A DNA stretch of 64,000 nt from Oscheius dolichura (GCA_932521035.1 OW051497.1:2356001-2420000); one strand, 5' to 3'; shown: positions 46,725-58,764, numbered from the stretch's first letter. The notes: generated from the letters alone by a model not told the origin. A program made the numbers and translations.

Positions 46725-47880
46725 CTAATGCCAGTCAATATTGTGAACGATAGCCCCGCACCTAATACAAGGGTGGAATGGGGGCTCGCTATCCTTTTGC
46801 ATCTTCTGCATGACAATGTAGATTGACTCTCCATTAAAGACCTTTGCGTGCTTCATCTCCGTGTTGAGCAGCTTGAATGCGTTGACAATCTCGCAGATGT
46901 GCATATCCTTCAACATCTCGCAGTACTGAAATTTCTCAAATCGGAGGCTACAGTATGCATCCCCAGGACAACTTACATAATCGTTGTCCATTTCAAGTTG
47001 GCAGGCGACGATCAGATTCTTCGTCTGCATGATGTAGTTGGTCAAGTCCAGGTAGGTGGAAAAGAGTTTCAAGTACTTCGAGACCTTTATTAGGCGAACA
47101 TAGGTGTTGTTATCGTATGGCCGTTTGTCTAAATCGCATAAGGCGGTGATCTTTTGCCCTCCCGCCTACAATTCCGGTCAACACAATAAACAATCTTCAA
47201 CAAATGTTTCATAGTCTCCGTCTCCACATCACTCAGACCAATTGTGATTATGTGTTTCCCGGTCCAGTCATCGAAGGTCCCGAAGCGAGGAGAGCAGGCA
47301 GTAAAATACTGAAATGACTTTTCTTCAAGAGCACGCGATTATTTCTTCTCGTTTTCAATCGCCTTTTTGTGAAGTCATCAGTACCAGCGCTACTTTTCGC
47401 TCGTTTCAACTTTCTCAAATCCTCCCACCTGCGTCAACGGATCAGAAAAAAACCACAACTTTATGCGTAAGACAAAACACGAGTTCCCTTTGTTGTGTGG
47501 GAAATCGCCGCGCATTTCTGGAGTCAGGGAAGAGGAACTCACATCGGTGCAGTACAGGGTCCCGAAGGTACCGTCTTCGTTTTTTGTCACGAGCTTGAAA
47601 GTTTTCTCCCCGAAGGGAATATTGAACTCGATGGGAATCCCACGCCTGAAAGGGAATTATTCTTTTTTCGGAAGGGCAAAGATATCTGATGCGATCTATA
47701 CGTGGGATGCAATCCTGTAGTGGAGACTAGTGCATAAACAAAATGAAATCATTGGTGAACTCACTCGTAACCGCAAGGGCAGACTTCCCCGTCGGGGACA
47801 CCAAAACAGGGAGGTCTGTTCATCGGACCCTCCAGAACTGCAGCCTCGTGCGGTTGGGCGAGAGGTCCTTCACGATCCAT
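46725..47880 (-). CDS. Divergent BTB-fold protein B, 236 aa (tandem family)
   Basis: Five exons keep frame: 47765-47880, 47543-47645, 47170-47308, 46977-47128 and 46725-46925. The start MDREGPLAQPHEAAVLEG is 19 bases after a TTTTAG acceptor. It aligns segment by segment with gene A: GIPIEFNIPFGEKTFKLVT, YFTACSPRFGTFDDWTGK, ETETMKHLLKIVYCVDRN, YKRPYDNNTYVRLIKVSKYL and the C-terminal Cys pair FHPCIRCGAIVHNIDWH. Exon boundaries fall at the same places and phases as in A, so the two are duplicates of one ancestor. An N-terminal Cys cluster (PPCFGVPDGEVCPCGY) precedes the core, as in A (KEVCKLPTIFEPKVTC). Intact. Confidence 0.8.
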
Positions 47881-47899
47881 GGCTGCGGCGGATTGGCGT

Positions 47900-48925
47900 C
47901 TAAAATCTCTTGGTTAACATTTCTTTTTAGGCGGATCAGAAATCTAGAGTGAAGAGGCCGGAGCACATGACTATGTAGGTGGAGAAGACAACTTATTTCT
48001 CACGATATTTTCAACCAACGTAGGAAGAAACAACGGATGCGGATTGTAGACGACACAACTGACCACACGACGTCAAAAGGGAGACAAAAAATGACGGAGA
48101 TACTAGGAAGCGTGCCGTTAACCAAGACATTTCATTTGTAAATGTTTCCCACTAAACCGTGGATAAGAAGAGACTGTGTGCAAGAGGGTTTATAAGACCG
48201 GATCAAATATAAGAAATGGAATTAGACCGAGTTCTATACCACTTATCTATATGGTGTCCTGGATGAGGTCTCTCTATCTCCTCCTCTGGGCTTAAAATGG
48301 AAAAGATAGAATTCCCATAAAATAGCAATGTTTTTATAGCGCGAATTTGTTATTTTGCAGGCAAAAAGGGCGACTGAGGCGAATCTTGTCTCTAGCCTGA
48401 TTAGAAGGTGATTACCACGGTCGATCTGCTCATTTATCCCTGTTTAAGGAAGGACAGTCAGGATATTGTGCGTTTCCTGTATAACAGGAAGGAAAGTAAC
48501 AGTTACTAGACAACAAAACAGAAACGTCCAATCGCATCCATCAAAATGGAGCGGTCAAATTAGCCCTATAATCAAGACAGCCGGTCGAAACCAGGCAAAT
48601 AGGAAAACTACTGCGATTTTGGCGAGAGCGCCACGGCGTCTCCCTATTCATCTCATGGGAGCCAAACGTTCATATCAACGGCGAGAGCAAACTTTATTTA
48701 AAATTACTTGGTACAAAAACCAAACGGTAACCATTTTCCCGCTCCAGGGATTATATACAGAATGCCTTGAAATTATGATGGAAATTCACATGTACAGTAT
48801 GAAAATGGGATAAAATGTTATCAAATGGAGGGTGGGATGGAATGAAATAGAGTGGAATCTACAGAGGGTGGCGTTAAGACGGGCTTATTCTTTCGTTGGT
48901 GTTAAGACGATCGGCCCGACAACAC
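47900..48925. other. Intergenic, no gene seen
   Basis: Upstream of BTB gene B. One 115-codon frame on the plus strand (48466-48813) is rich in Arg, Thr and Gln and has no supporting signals. Confidence 0.35.
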
Positions 48926-49874
48926 TTAGAGGGAAGGAGAAGCAAGTGGAGCAGGGAAGCGGTAGCTGGGAAGATCTGCCAGGGCACAATAGGGGCAGTG
49001 CCCACAACGGACACTGTTGGTGATGATAGGGCTCTCTCCGCGAGCAATGCGCTCCATATCTGCTTGGTCTTCCTTAACTTTCATGTCCCAGAGAGCAGCG
49101 AAGTCGAGAGCAGGGACTGTATACTTCTTCATTCGGAACTTCTCCGAGTGGATGACTCGACTCAACTTGTAGAAGCCATATTTTTCGTAGATGGCCCGCT
49201 GAAAAGCTCCAGTGAGAAAAGGGAACAGCCAGCATAGTAAAACTACTCAAGTTGGAATGTAACGACTTACAGTAGCTTCTCGATGCTTGTAATTCCATGT
49301 AAGATACAGCAGGTCCTCTTCAATTATGGTAGGAAGAAGCTCTTCGATGACTGTCTGCATCTGGTACTCGTGAGCCACGTGGAACATGCTGTCAATCATC
49401 CGGTGAGAATATGGACGGACTAAAAAGCGGAAGTTACAGTATGAAATAAATTTAAATCCTTACATGAGCCACTTGGTTGATGAACGATTCGCATGCACCA
49501 CCGAAGAACCTTATACTCGATGGGGAGGATGAAATACTTGCTCTTTTTGTTCTGAAAAGAGAAATTTGAAGAATACGGTATTTCTTTACCTCTTTGATCA
49601 TTTCAGCGAAAACGGGAGAAGCACGGAGAAACAACTTGCGGTCAACGTTCAAGTACTGTCCGCCATTGCTCAAGCAGAAGATCTTCAGATTTTCCTTCCC
49701 GAAGGGGCTCTCTGTAGGGGCGATGAAGTCTTGCATCCTCATATAGTAAGCCCTCATATGGAAGCAGATGAGCTCAAAGCAACTCATCGGGCGGTTGTGT
49801 CTTCTGTGTTTCCGGACGAGGTGAACTGGCATTCCACCACACTTGTCTAGAACCAGAGGGGTGTAGACGGGCAT
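48926..49874 (-). CDS. Divergent BTB-fold protein C, 264 aa (tandem family)
   Basis: Four exons keep frame: 49590-49874, 49464-49551, 49271-49419 and 48926-49198. The ATG follows directly on a CTTCAAG acceptor. BTB-type core: ESPFGKENLKIFCLSNGGQY, then LFLRASPVFAEMIKENKKSK (the classical helix and strand after 'aaSpvFa'), LRWCMRIVHQPSG and HRMIDSMFHVAHEYQMQTVI. It then has an extended C-terminus with three close cysteines, VRCGHCPYCALADLPSY. The N-terminus is longer and more basic than in A and B (HLVRKHRRHNRPMSCFELIC). It is the most BTB-like of the three, which supports the family call. Likely a substrate adaptor; the ligand is unknown. Confidence 0.8.
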
Positions 49875-52458
49875 CTTGAAGAAAGTAACGAAGTCGAATG
49901 AGGAAAAGGTAATGAATTACCCTGTTATCTAGTCCCTAAGGGCGTGGCCTAGCCCACCCCGTGGAAAAAGGTAGGACTACGGTATCCCCCACTTAAAAGG
50001 CCATTATGGGAACGGATAACATAGTTCTCGGAAACGGGCTAAAGGATAATGGAACTAGGATATTTTGTATCTTTTATCTGGCGGTAAACAGGCTTTGCTG
50101 TACTTTTATGCAGATACAGAAAGACTTACGGCTCGGAGGAAGCAGATCAATACATCTGCATGATTTTTCTACCAAATATTGGCAAAAAATAACAGAGAGG
50201 ACAATTACCAATGTGAAAAGGGTGTACAATATATAATACTCTGAAAGGATGCAACTCCCGGCGGACTTCCGTAAGACGCCCTCCTCCGTTCGAGTACAGA
50301 TTCTCACACTACCGGGGCCCAACCGGATATTTTTTCCAGCTTCCGGTGGGAAAGTCGGTGGGATACGTAATAGGGAATGGAGTTCCGGCACAATGTTCTC
50401 CGGCCTACGCGAGGAAAACGAGCAGTGGTAAAGGCTGCAATTGTACCTATTCAACCCTTACGGTAAAAAGGTGATAAATGTTTGAGAGTAAAATGCTGCT
50501 CATGACCATAAGCTGCGAAAGCGTCCACCTGAGCGGGTTGCCGAGAGACAAGGAAATCGACTTCGGGGGTCGGAATAATGAGGACGAGGGGGGAAATTAC
50601 AGGGACGCGGGCGCCATTCCTGAGGGAGAGACAGTGTCTCGCGGGCACTCTCAATCGTCTCCCTGTCAGAGCATAATCATACTAATTTGGTACTTTCCGA
50701 TTAAAAATGCCGATATCTCGCCTGATCTCCCCTGCTTATCCAGAGAGGAGAAAAAGATTCGAAAAAAGTTTCACCATGTAGCTGAAAGAAGCAGAGAGAA
50801 AGTGGGAGGCAAGAACCCAACAGGGATAAAAACATTGAGATAATTGTATCTTCCCCCGGCACGTTGGCAAACAGAATCATTAGCCGTATAGTCAATCACG
50901 CAAAGGTGGAAATGTAGGTAGAAATGTATTTGTTTTCCATATTTCTCCTGGTAGCTACCGTAAGACTGGGAAGGGGAAAAGAGCAGATCCTCGCTAATGA
51001 GACGGGGGAGGAACAAGTGGATAAATGAAAGGGGATTAAACGAGAAAAAATGCTCGTCTATTGGAGGAAATGGCTAAACGGGGTCAGGACATACGCAAAT
51101 CTCAGAATTTGTTTATTTTCATAAGGAGTACTTTTAATTATGGTTTTGAAAGAATGTTAAGAAGGAGGGGGAGTCTCGCTTCCGACACACACAATCTCGC
51201 CTTCAAATAGACAGATGTTGTGAAGGTCTAATTATATTCCCCGTCGAATGAGAAACTGCACCTTTGAGGTGTGCTGCCAAAGCGAAATAGGTAACCCATC
51301 AACATGTAAAAGTGTACCCCCCTGACAAAGTGCCTTTATTATAAAAGTGAAGAGGAGTGTGGGATGAGAGATAAATGGCTCTCTACGTGAGCGTTTGTCG
51401 TCAAAGCCGTCCCGAGATTTGGCTACTTTACCCCCATGAACAGAAGGCTATTTTGAAGATTGTCTTTCTCTCTCTTCTGACGTCCTCCTCCTCCGGACGG
51501 GTAAAGTTCGAAGAATGAGAAGCTCAAAGGTTGAGACGGGAACGAGATTGTCGTAAGCTTTGATTAAACGCCGTAATTGGGGGGTGATTTAAAGGTTAGT
51601 TCTCTCTCAGTTGATGAGTTGCCACAAGGTGTGACTCACCAGGATGGCGGGGATCAACATTCTCTAGGTCCAAAACAAAGCAAACGATCTCCGCCGTTTG
51701 TTAATTAAGCGGAAAGAGATAAATGACTGTTTCAAGAATTCTTTATTTGAAGTTAAATAACCAGAGACCTTCTTGACTCAAAAAATGTGCAAGGTTCTGC
51801 ACATTACGGTTCACTAACTTTGTGGATGAATGCCGAATTAAACAGAAATAAATGTTCAGTGTGCTCGAATATCGAGCAATTCTAGCGTTTGCAGTACGGG
51901 GGTCAAGAATGGGGAGCAAGATCAGGACAACAAATGTTTGATAAAAGTCTACGAACTCCCCTTTCTATTAATTCGAAGCTCTTAAATCATCCGAAAGTAT
52001 AGTCGACTTCCTGACAGTTCAGTTAGGTGCGGTATAGCTTCCTGATCTTACGCGATTGCCAAGCTAAAACATAAAGAGGATCCAGAAAAAGCAAAGAAGG
52101 AGGAGGAACAAAATGTCTTCCTCCCATCTAAAAGGGGAAGAAATTACGTGGGGAAGTCAGGTCATTTCCGTTCGTCCAAATAAAAGGAATTAGCTTTCGT
52201 CAAGATTTGTTATCGCCCGAGTCATAGGTCAACGGGGAGCATACATGAGGAAATCTCTTTCCTTTCGCGCAAATGAGACGACATTGTCGTCATCATTTTT
52301 GTTTTATTTTCCGATGGGCAGATTCCATGACAACGGGTAACAGCAGTTCCATCCGACGTAATGATCGGTTACTCAGGGTGTCACACCGGCTGACAACTCT
52401 CCATTATTCTGGAAACTCTGACGCAAAACGATAGTTATAACATTATCAGGACATTGTT
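49875..52458. other. Intergenic or 5' intron of BTB gene C, purine-rich on the plus strand
   Basis: Strand skew matches transcription of gene C from further right, perhaps from about 52.2 kb. No exon with good splice sites was found; open frames at 50.07-50.84 kb are unsupported. Confidence 0.35.
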
Positions 52459-53217
52459 TCACAAGTGGAGACAGAAAAGAATTGAATATACTAAGTAAGA
52501 CAAAGTGACAAAGTGGGGGAGGTGATAACAAAGAAATGCTAACGGGATATAGAAGATAATGTAAGGGAGAGCTGACTGTTGTTGGATCTTCTTCATTTCA
52601 AGTCCATTTCGACTAATCCAATTCGGGACATGGAAGGCCAATACCAGTATCAGGATAACATACACCCACATGTTCTCGATGAAGAATGGCGACCTAAGCA
52701 AACTGGGGGTGCGGCGATTAGACCGAAAACGGTTTCGGTTTGATCGCGCACCCTCAAAATGGGGTTCGGTCTAATCGCCGCACTTTTCGATATATGATGA
52801 TTCTTTGCTATATATGAGCACATCTACGCATTATCCAGTCTTTTACTATTGTTTTGCTGCTATTTGTGTCATTGTAAGCAGATTTGAGCCTTTTTTACCA
52901 TTTTAAGTCGGGCTATTGGCATAGATTGTCTTATTTGTTTATTAATTTCCTCCATGTCCTTTCCTATATTATTTTGAACGCAGACGAATGTCTATGGAGT
53001 GATGCCTTCAACGCAGAAACAAGAAAACAGCCCAGGGCAAGGGATTTCCCGAGAATGCTGCTGTTGGTCAGAAATACTGTGTGAAACGCGACAGTATTCC
53101 TATCTAAAAATGCAATGCTAGTTCAACTCACCTAGAGATCATAGCAACAACGGAATTATTGCAGACCATGGGAGAGATTCTACCAAAGACTGTGACTCTG
53201 CGAGCAATAAGATCCAT
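52459..53217 (-). CDS. Small two-helix membrane protein, 106 aa, unrecognised
   Basis: Two exons, 53132-53217 and 52459-52693, joined in phase across a 438-bp intron (TCTAG|GTGAGT donor, TTGCTTAG acceptor). The protein begins MDLIARRVTVFGRISPMVCN. It has a hydrophobic helix WVYVILILVLAFHVPNWI, a short charged loop (ISRNGLEMKKIQQQ) and a long hydrophobic C-terminal region (LPYIIFYIPLAFLCYHLPHF, VTLSYLVYSILFCLHL). No splice acceptor was found close upstream of the ATG, so a further 5' exon or fusion to the upstream BTB-like gene is not excluded. A perfect 19-bp inverted repeat lies in the intron about 14 bp from the acceptor. Confidence 0.6.
52709..52783. repeat. Perfect 19-bp hairpin with an extra degenerate arm
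   Basis: Arms GTGCGGCGATTAGACCGAA (52709-52727) and its exact complement TTCGGTCTAATCGCCGCAC (52765-52783) flank a 37-nt loop. The loop itself contains a diverged right-arm copy (TTCGGTTTGATCGCGCACC, about 52735-52753). GC-rich against the local background. Lies in an intron, next to the 3' splice site of the small membrane protein gene. Confidence 0.8.
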
Positions 53218-53282
53218 TTGTTTTAAATAATCAGACCAGGGAAAGGCATAATTTCAAGAGTTAGTCAAGAGAATTGCCGGTA

Positions 53283-53886
53283 CTAATCGCTACGGACTCG
53301 AGCAAATTTAATCTCTTGAATGGAAGTGTTAACACTCACCACAGCCTTCTCCAGTCCGAATTCCAGCGCGAGATGAAGGCGATTTCTCTGGACGAGTTGG
53401 AACACCAGGTCATCCGCCAGATGGTTCAGTTGATTTTTCTTCACGGTACGGTACAATTCATCAAATTCTTCGTGAGTCAGGAGGAGATCACCTAAACGCG
53501 GGATCCAGCTCATTACCCCTTAAAGCTTACATTGAAAGTCAATATTGAGCAAGATCCACAAAATATAGGTAGCCATCTCAAGGGTAGCATCCCAGTCGAT
53601 CTAAAATCTATTATCCAGTGTTTCTCAGAGAACGAACTTCATGCACATTCAGTTCAGGAGCTATCCAGTACGGATCAATGTACAGTTGCTCCCCAGACGG
53701 AAGATTGAGAGGAACGGCAACGATAAACATAGATTTGAATTCGACATCGAATCTGGGGCTGAAAATATCGATGAAATACGAATCAGAATCCACCCACTCG
53801 GCATTATGACGAGCACATTCGATCCTATTTCTGAAGCGCTGGTCATAGCCGCCAGGATTCATCTCCACCAACTGTTTCTCGGACAT
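53283..53886 (-). CDS. Divergent BTB-like protein D, 175 aa
   Basis: Three exons keep frame: 53638-53886, 53531-53600 and 53283-53491. The start MSEKQLVEMNPGGYDQRF is five bases after a TTTTTAG acceptor. The second half, TLEMATYILWILLNIDFQ followed by HEEFDELYRTVKKNQLNHLA and VFQLVQRNRLHLALEF, has the same helix pattern as the C-terminal half of the BTB core of genes A-C, with intron phases in the same places. The N-terminal half (YFIDIFSPRFDVEFKSMF, then VAVPLNLPSGEQLYIDP) is more divergent. The end is uncertain: the frame reads on to TAG, but a perfect GTG|GTGAGT donor at 53331 could splice to a further exon. It lacks the terminal Cys motif of A-C. Membership in the family is likely but not certain. 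Confidence 0.6.
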
Positions 53887-55366
53887 TTTTCCTAAAAATT
53901 GGTCTGATACAAGGGACGTGAAGGAGAAGATAGGATACACTTTGTAAGTTTTATGTGTATTTGGATGAAATTTCGATATTTCGCACGCTACATAGAGACA
54001 ACCATTGTCGAGGCTTGTAGGGAAAGAAATGGGGGGTTTTCCCCCAACAGGGGACGCACTGTATATAAATAAGTCATTTATTTTGCATATTGTTATCGTT
54101 TCGCCTACTTGGCTGTTATAAACAGATAGGAACGCGGATCTTGCACAGTACTCATTGCAGATGAAATCGAAAACAGATCAGGGCGAGGAAAGAAAGGGGA
54201 TCGTTGGTATACATGTTACTGCAAGTCTTCCTTGGCTCAAGGAGTGCGATTGGCTGTCCAATTACTTGATCAGGCCATGAAAGAGAAGGGATCGCCATTT
54301 AAAAACGATGAATATTGGAAAGATTGTGGGAATCTGCCTTAGTAAAAGATAGCAGCCAAAATGGGCAGCGGGCAGTAGACTGTGCGACCGATGGCCGTAT
54401 GAGGATGGCTCATCGTGTATGCCGCGCTCCCCACGCGTCCTCTTTTTGTCCACCCCAAAAAAGATGGACGCGTTTTTCAAAGCCAAATTTTTGCGATATA
54501 CAGGGCAAACATGTATTTAGTGTCAAATATGCGGAGAGAAAAGTCTCTGCCTTCTGGCTGAGGTCAGGCAAACACGAGTGGCGGCTTGAGGTAAAGGCCG
54601 CCCCGGAAAGGTTGCAGAAACCGAGTCATCTTGAACTGTTCTAACCTAGGGAGAAAGGAACGGAAAGATAAAGAGAGAGATTGCTAGCGAAATGCCTCTG
54701 AAAATGGCATGCGAGGAATTTCATCGTCGAATAAATTACAGGCTAGAAGAAGAATACAGGCACCCAATAGCGAAATGAGAAGAGAGGATCGCTATTATGG
54801 ATTGATCTAAATACACATTTATTTTCTGAGGTTTCAGAAAGATGTCGAAGGTGAACGTTTCAAGAAACGATCAAAAATCGTTTTCATGGCATGACCCATC
54901 TCTTTCAACTTTCTGAAGTACGTGTGTGAAATAATTCCGGCGGCTACTCTTAGTTCGGTCGCTGCTCAACAGCCAGAGGATGCCTGCTCACTGTCTAGGA
55001 AAGGAGCACTCCAGAAAGCGGGAAAAAGGAAGATTTGGCTGCGTCACAATGATTCCTAGACAGAGAACTTCACAACGACACGTCATACCACTGTCTCATC
55101 CTCGTTCCAGGAAAAGTTACCAAAGTACCACATCAGTTTTCGGTTACTTTTGATAATAGATCAACTCACACAGATGATGGCTTTATTGACTATGTGATCT
55201 TCAATCGTTTTCACGTGTTTACCAAGCCCCTGTTTACGTGTTGTGCATACGAACCGGCGGCTTGCCAGTTATTTTCCCCGTTGTTTTCTGCTTTTTGAAA
55301 TACGCACTACGTACTGCGCCTTGGGCCGCGGCCCTCGGGTTCCATTTTAAATTTCCAACCGACGGG
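53887..55366. other. Intergenic between divergent genes, nothing recognised
   Basis: Spacer between the minus-strand BTB-like gene D and the plus-strand F-box gene. Short frames only (for example 54315-54644 plus), without splice or homology support. Confidence 0.35.
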
Positions 55367-56199
55367 ATGGCTGGTTTCTCCCTTCTTTCTCTTACTCCCC
55401 AACATCTGGAGAAAGTAATCAATAAGGTTTCCCTCTTTCTTTTTTATCCTGAAGAATATTTCAGGTACAAATCAAATCTTATTTTCGTCTCCAGCAGACA
55501 AGTCGAGACTTGGCGGAATTTATCAGAAGTAGCCCGAACATTTCTATCCGCGTCGACGGAGAATATTTTATAACATTTGATGAAAACAAGTCTTCTTGGT
55601 TGTTTCTACGTCCAGTTTCTAGTAGTAAATGGGCCTTTGGTAATATGGAGGCATTCAATGGAACTAGAATAGAAACACTCGGCGTTTTTGGTCATAACTT
55701 ATTCTTTCTAAAAGACATGACGTTTTCAGATGCACCACAAGAAGTCGAGCGGCTATTTGCTTCTCTGAAGAAAACCCATATTATCTGCAAAAACCTCGAT
55801 CTATATCAAAGCGTCGGGAGAACAGAGCCTCCCAAGGAATGGACAGCTGATCATCGTGATGCTATTTCAAAAATTCTAAAACCCGAAAGAACCAATATGC
55901 AGAGTTTGAAAACTTCCATATACAAAGCTTTCATAAGTTACGCCTTTTTCTGAGAAGGACCTACGTACGTTTCAATTTGTTTTGTTTTCTAATTAGTTAG
56001 TTTTTAGGAAAACGTATTTGTTCGGTTGGATTTGAGCGAAAATATTCTAATTGTGGCCGAGAAACTTTCCTTCACATTGGAGGAGGTATTTCAGCTGGAC
56101 TGGGCTCACCACTCCGCTCCATTTCCTTCAAATACTCTGCTCATAACTGTTGATGTAATAAAGTCTTTAAAAGACAGTACAGCTCGTAGATTAGATTAA
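55367..56199 (+). CDS. Second F-box protein, 239 aa if an AT-AG intron is spliced
   Basis: Exons 55367-55426, 55465-55932 and 56008-56199. F-box: SLLSLTPQHLEKVINK, then VQIKSYFRLQQTSRDLAEFI (residues about 6-40), the Skp1-binding module of SCF ligases. The body (KKTHIICKNLDLYQS, ILIVAEKLSFTLEEVFQL, SNTLLITVDVIKSL) resembles the alternating-strand tail of nematode F-box families. Exons 2 and 3 only join in frame if the intron starts ATAAGT at 55933, that is, a GTAAGT donor with its first G changed to A. The nearby GT (55937) would shift the frame and remove the tail. Everything else is intact. So this is either a recently disabled gene or an unusual AT-AG intron. In-frame codons upstream of the ATG leave the exact start open. 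Confidence 0.65.
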
Positions 56200-57081
56200 C
56201 CGGAGGGTGTGTGCTTTCACCTTGCAAGTCAGTCGAATTTTGACCGGCGTCGGAGATGGTTTCTGCAAGGAGTATCATCAAACCCCAACCAAAGGAAAGC
56301 CGTTACCATTTGTATTACTATCCGTGCTTAAATTGATGACGAGAGGTACGGGGAAGAGCGAGGAATACATCTGCCGATTTATGGCAGGGATGTTATCAAG
56401 GTAAAGCGGAAAGGAGATATCGCTATGCACTGCATATAGTACAGAAAAGGATTTGGCGCAAGGTTATTATCGTTCACGCTTACCAGTCCTAGTATTTATC
56501 TAAATAATATCCATATGTCCAAATATCAGAGCCAAATTTTGGGAAGAAAAGAGGAGAACCACAATAGAAATAAGCAAGAGGCAACTTTGACCCTGCAGCA
56601 GAGCAGTTGGAAATCAATCACTCAACTTATTTACTCAATTGATCTTACATAGTTATATTACACTTTACCACGACCTTGGGCATCAATTCTAGCAGCAAGT
56701 TCATGTTTTGATCTTTTCTCAATGACTTCCAGAAGTGAGTGGCCGCCGTTTACGCAATTTGGAAAAAGTTGGGAACGGAATACAATACTTATTCAAATTT
56801 GTAATATTAACTTTCGATATATAACGATGTTCCTTGCAAATATACCGCTGCTTTTACATTTTAGACGACACAAAATTATCTAGAAAACTCGCCCCAATCG
56901 CAAAGCTATTGTTTAAACGTGGTTATTTGGAGGAAAAACTTAATTTTCCATCTCCTTGACCAATTCCTTTCATTCCTTTGGTGTTACTCGAATACTTGGA
57001 GTTATCTAGATTATTCTCATGTTTTCTTTGATCACATATTACCTCACTAAATATTACCATCATAATATCAATTTATTTCAG
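56200..57081. other. Intergenic, A/T-rich, no gene seen
   Basis: Spacer between the second F-box gene and the CCDC22-like gene on the same strand. Ends with a TTTATTTCAG acceptor at 57081 just before the next start codon. Confidence 0.4.
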
Positions 57082-57111
57082 GGCAACACAGCCAGAACAC
57101 ACCGAATAAAG

Positions 57112-58702
57112 ATGCATGAAGTCGACCAGCACATTGTGGAAGCTTCAAAGCAGTTAGACTGGTAAGATTTATTCCGTTTTTTATTGCAAGCACTATTTGC
57201 GAGAAGTATTCGATTACTCAAAGGATTATGTTTTCAGCTCATTTGTTGAAGAACACAACTCTATTGGTTCCTGGAAAACGGAAGACATCATGGAATTCTT
57301 GATCAGGTTGGATTATAGTCCTTCTAGTTACTCCCTTCATTTCCAGAGCATTATGGCGTATTGATTCTTCTACAAAGGAGATTCTTCCGTCATGTAAAAT
57401 CCCTCCGTCTATAAATGCCAAATTCTCGACGGCTCATAAAGTTGCGGAAAAACTAAACGTTGGGAATTTTCTTCTTGTTTTGTTCATTTTCTTTTTTAGG
57501 CTATGAGAGTCAGCCCTGGCCTGAAACTAACCGAACAATCGTTGCTTTATGGCGAGCTTTCAGAATATCGCAGGCTTTTCCTTGACGTGATTCGACTTTT
57601 CCCCAATTTGAAAGATGCAAGCGGTGGCGGAGAAGAAGGTGTGGATTTATATTACTAGTACTCATTTTTTTAAAAAGATAATTAAGCTAAAATAGAGCAA
57701 AAATAACATGTGAAAAGGCTAATTTGATTTGAAAATCGATTTTTGCATGCTATTGTTTTTGTTGGTTCTAAAATTTTGTTGGTTAACTTGTGCATTTCTT
57801 AAAATTTTATATTAGGATAAAGCGAAATTTTCTAATACTACACTTCATGAAAAATAGGCGTAGCTTAATTTTATAGATGAGGATTTACTTGATCGAGTCA
57901 GGAAAAACATGGAGGACACGGAATGGACGCCATTTTATTGTCGGAATCTTCACATGCGCCACAAAGGGATGTATTGGTATCCATCAGTGGTGAGCCTCCT
58001 TTCCTGAGTTATTTATTTCTAAATTACTTACAGAATAATCCAGAACTTTATCCTTTCAACAAGAAGTCAGATTCTGGAAAGCGTAAAGATCCTCGAGCAT
58101 TTGTTGTGTCCGTACTGACCCAAGGAGGGAAGCAACAAGCGATAAAGCCGTGAGTATTCTTATGCTTCACTTCGCTTTATGATAAATATAGAAATCTTCT
58201 GCCAAAACCAAAGATTGCTCCCAAGCCTGTTAAATCTACTCCACAAGAAGAAACGGCCGTGGAAGAAGATCCAACCGCTAAAGAAATTGCCCGACTAAAA
58301 GAAGAGCTTCGAAATGCTCAGGATCAGTACGATATTGCTGAAAATGAAATGATGCAGGTAGTTTTTCATCCCCTCTTTGATATTTCCTTTTTTGCAGCTT
58401 GAATGGGAGATCAGCAGGCCGAAAACACCGATTATTCCCATCTCGGACGAATTGGTAGCCACGTTGAAAGATCCTGACACCAGGGCGAAACTTCTGCACT
58501 TCTTGGAGCAGTCAGACAACAAGTTCATTAAGTTGGAAGAGCAATGGGAAGCTGCTCGTCAAGAAAAGATGATGGAGCTGCAAGAAGCCAGGAATTTGTA
58601 TGGAGGAACGGTTGGTCTCTTCTTCCTTTTGTTTTCCTTGCTTTTCAGAGTAAAAAGATGGGCATAACTTTATTCAACGGAAAGGCATTTATCGCAATTT
58701 AG
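57112..58702 (+). CDS. CCDC22-like protein, 343 aa, apparently truncated
   Basis: Nine exons keep frame: 57112-57161, 57238-57306, 57347-57458, 57500-57638, 57877-57989, 58034-58149, 58192-58357, 58398-58610 and 58649-58702. The N-terminal helical domain (MHEVDQHIVEASKQLDCSFV, DIMEFLIRALWRID, SLLYGELSEYRRLFLDVIRL) has the CH-like order of CCDC22, a subunit of the endosomal CCC/Commander complex. A Pro/Lys linker (LPKPKIAPKPVKSTPQEE) and coiled coil (KEIARLKEELRNAQDQYD, LLHFLEQSDNKFIKLEEQWE) follow. Family members continue with a long second coiled coil to about 600 residues. Here the protein ends GITLFNGKAFIAI after a short last exon. The ATG is 31 bases after a TTTCAG acceptor. Identification rests on the N-terminal pattern and overall plan and is good but not certain. 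Confidence 0.78.
58669..58674 (-). terminator. Probable polyadenylation signal of the 58.8-59.5 kb gene, antisense to CCDC22-like last exon
   Basis: AATAAA on the minus strand lies 91 bp past the stop of the minus-strand gene and inside the last coding exon of the convergent CCDC22-like gene, so their messages would overlap tail to tail. Confidence 0.5.
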
Positions 58703-58764
58703 TTTGTGAATTCTCACAAAGAAAGAAAGTGTAATGGTAGTATTATTAAGGGATGTAAAAAGTA

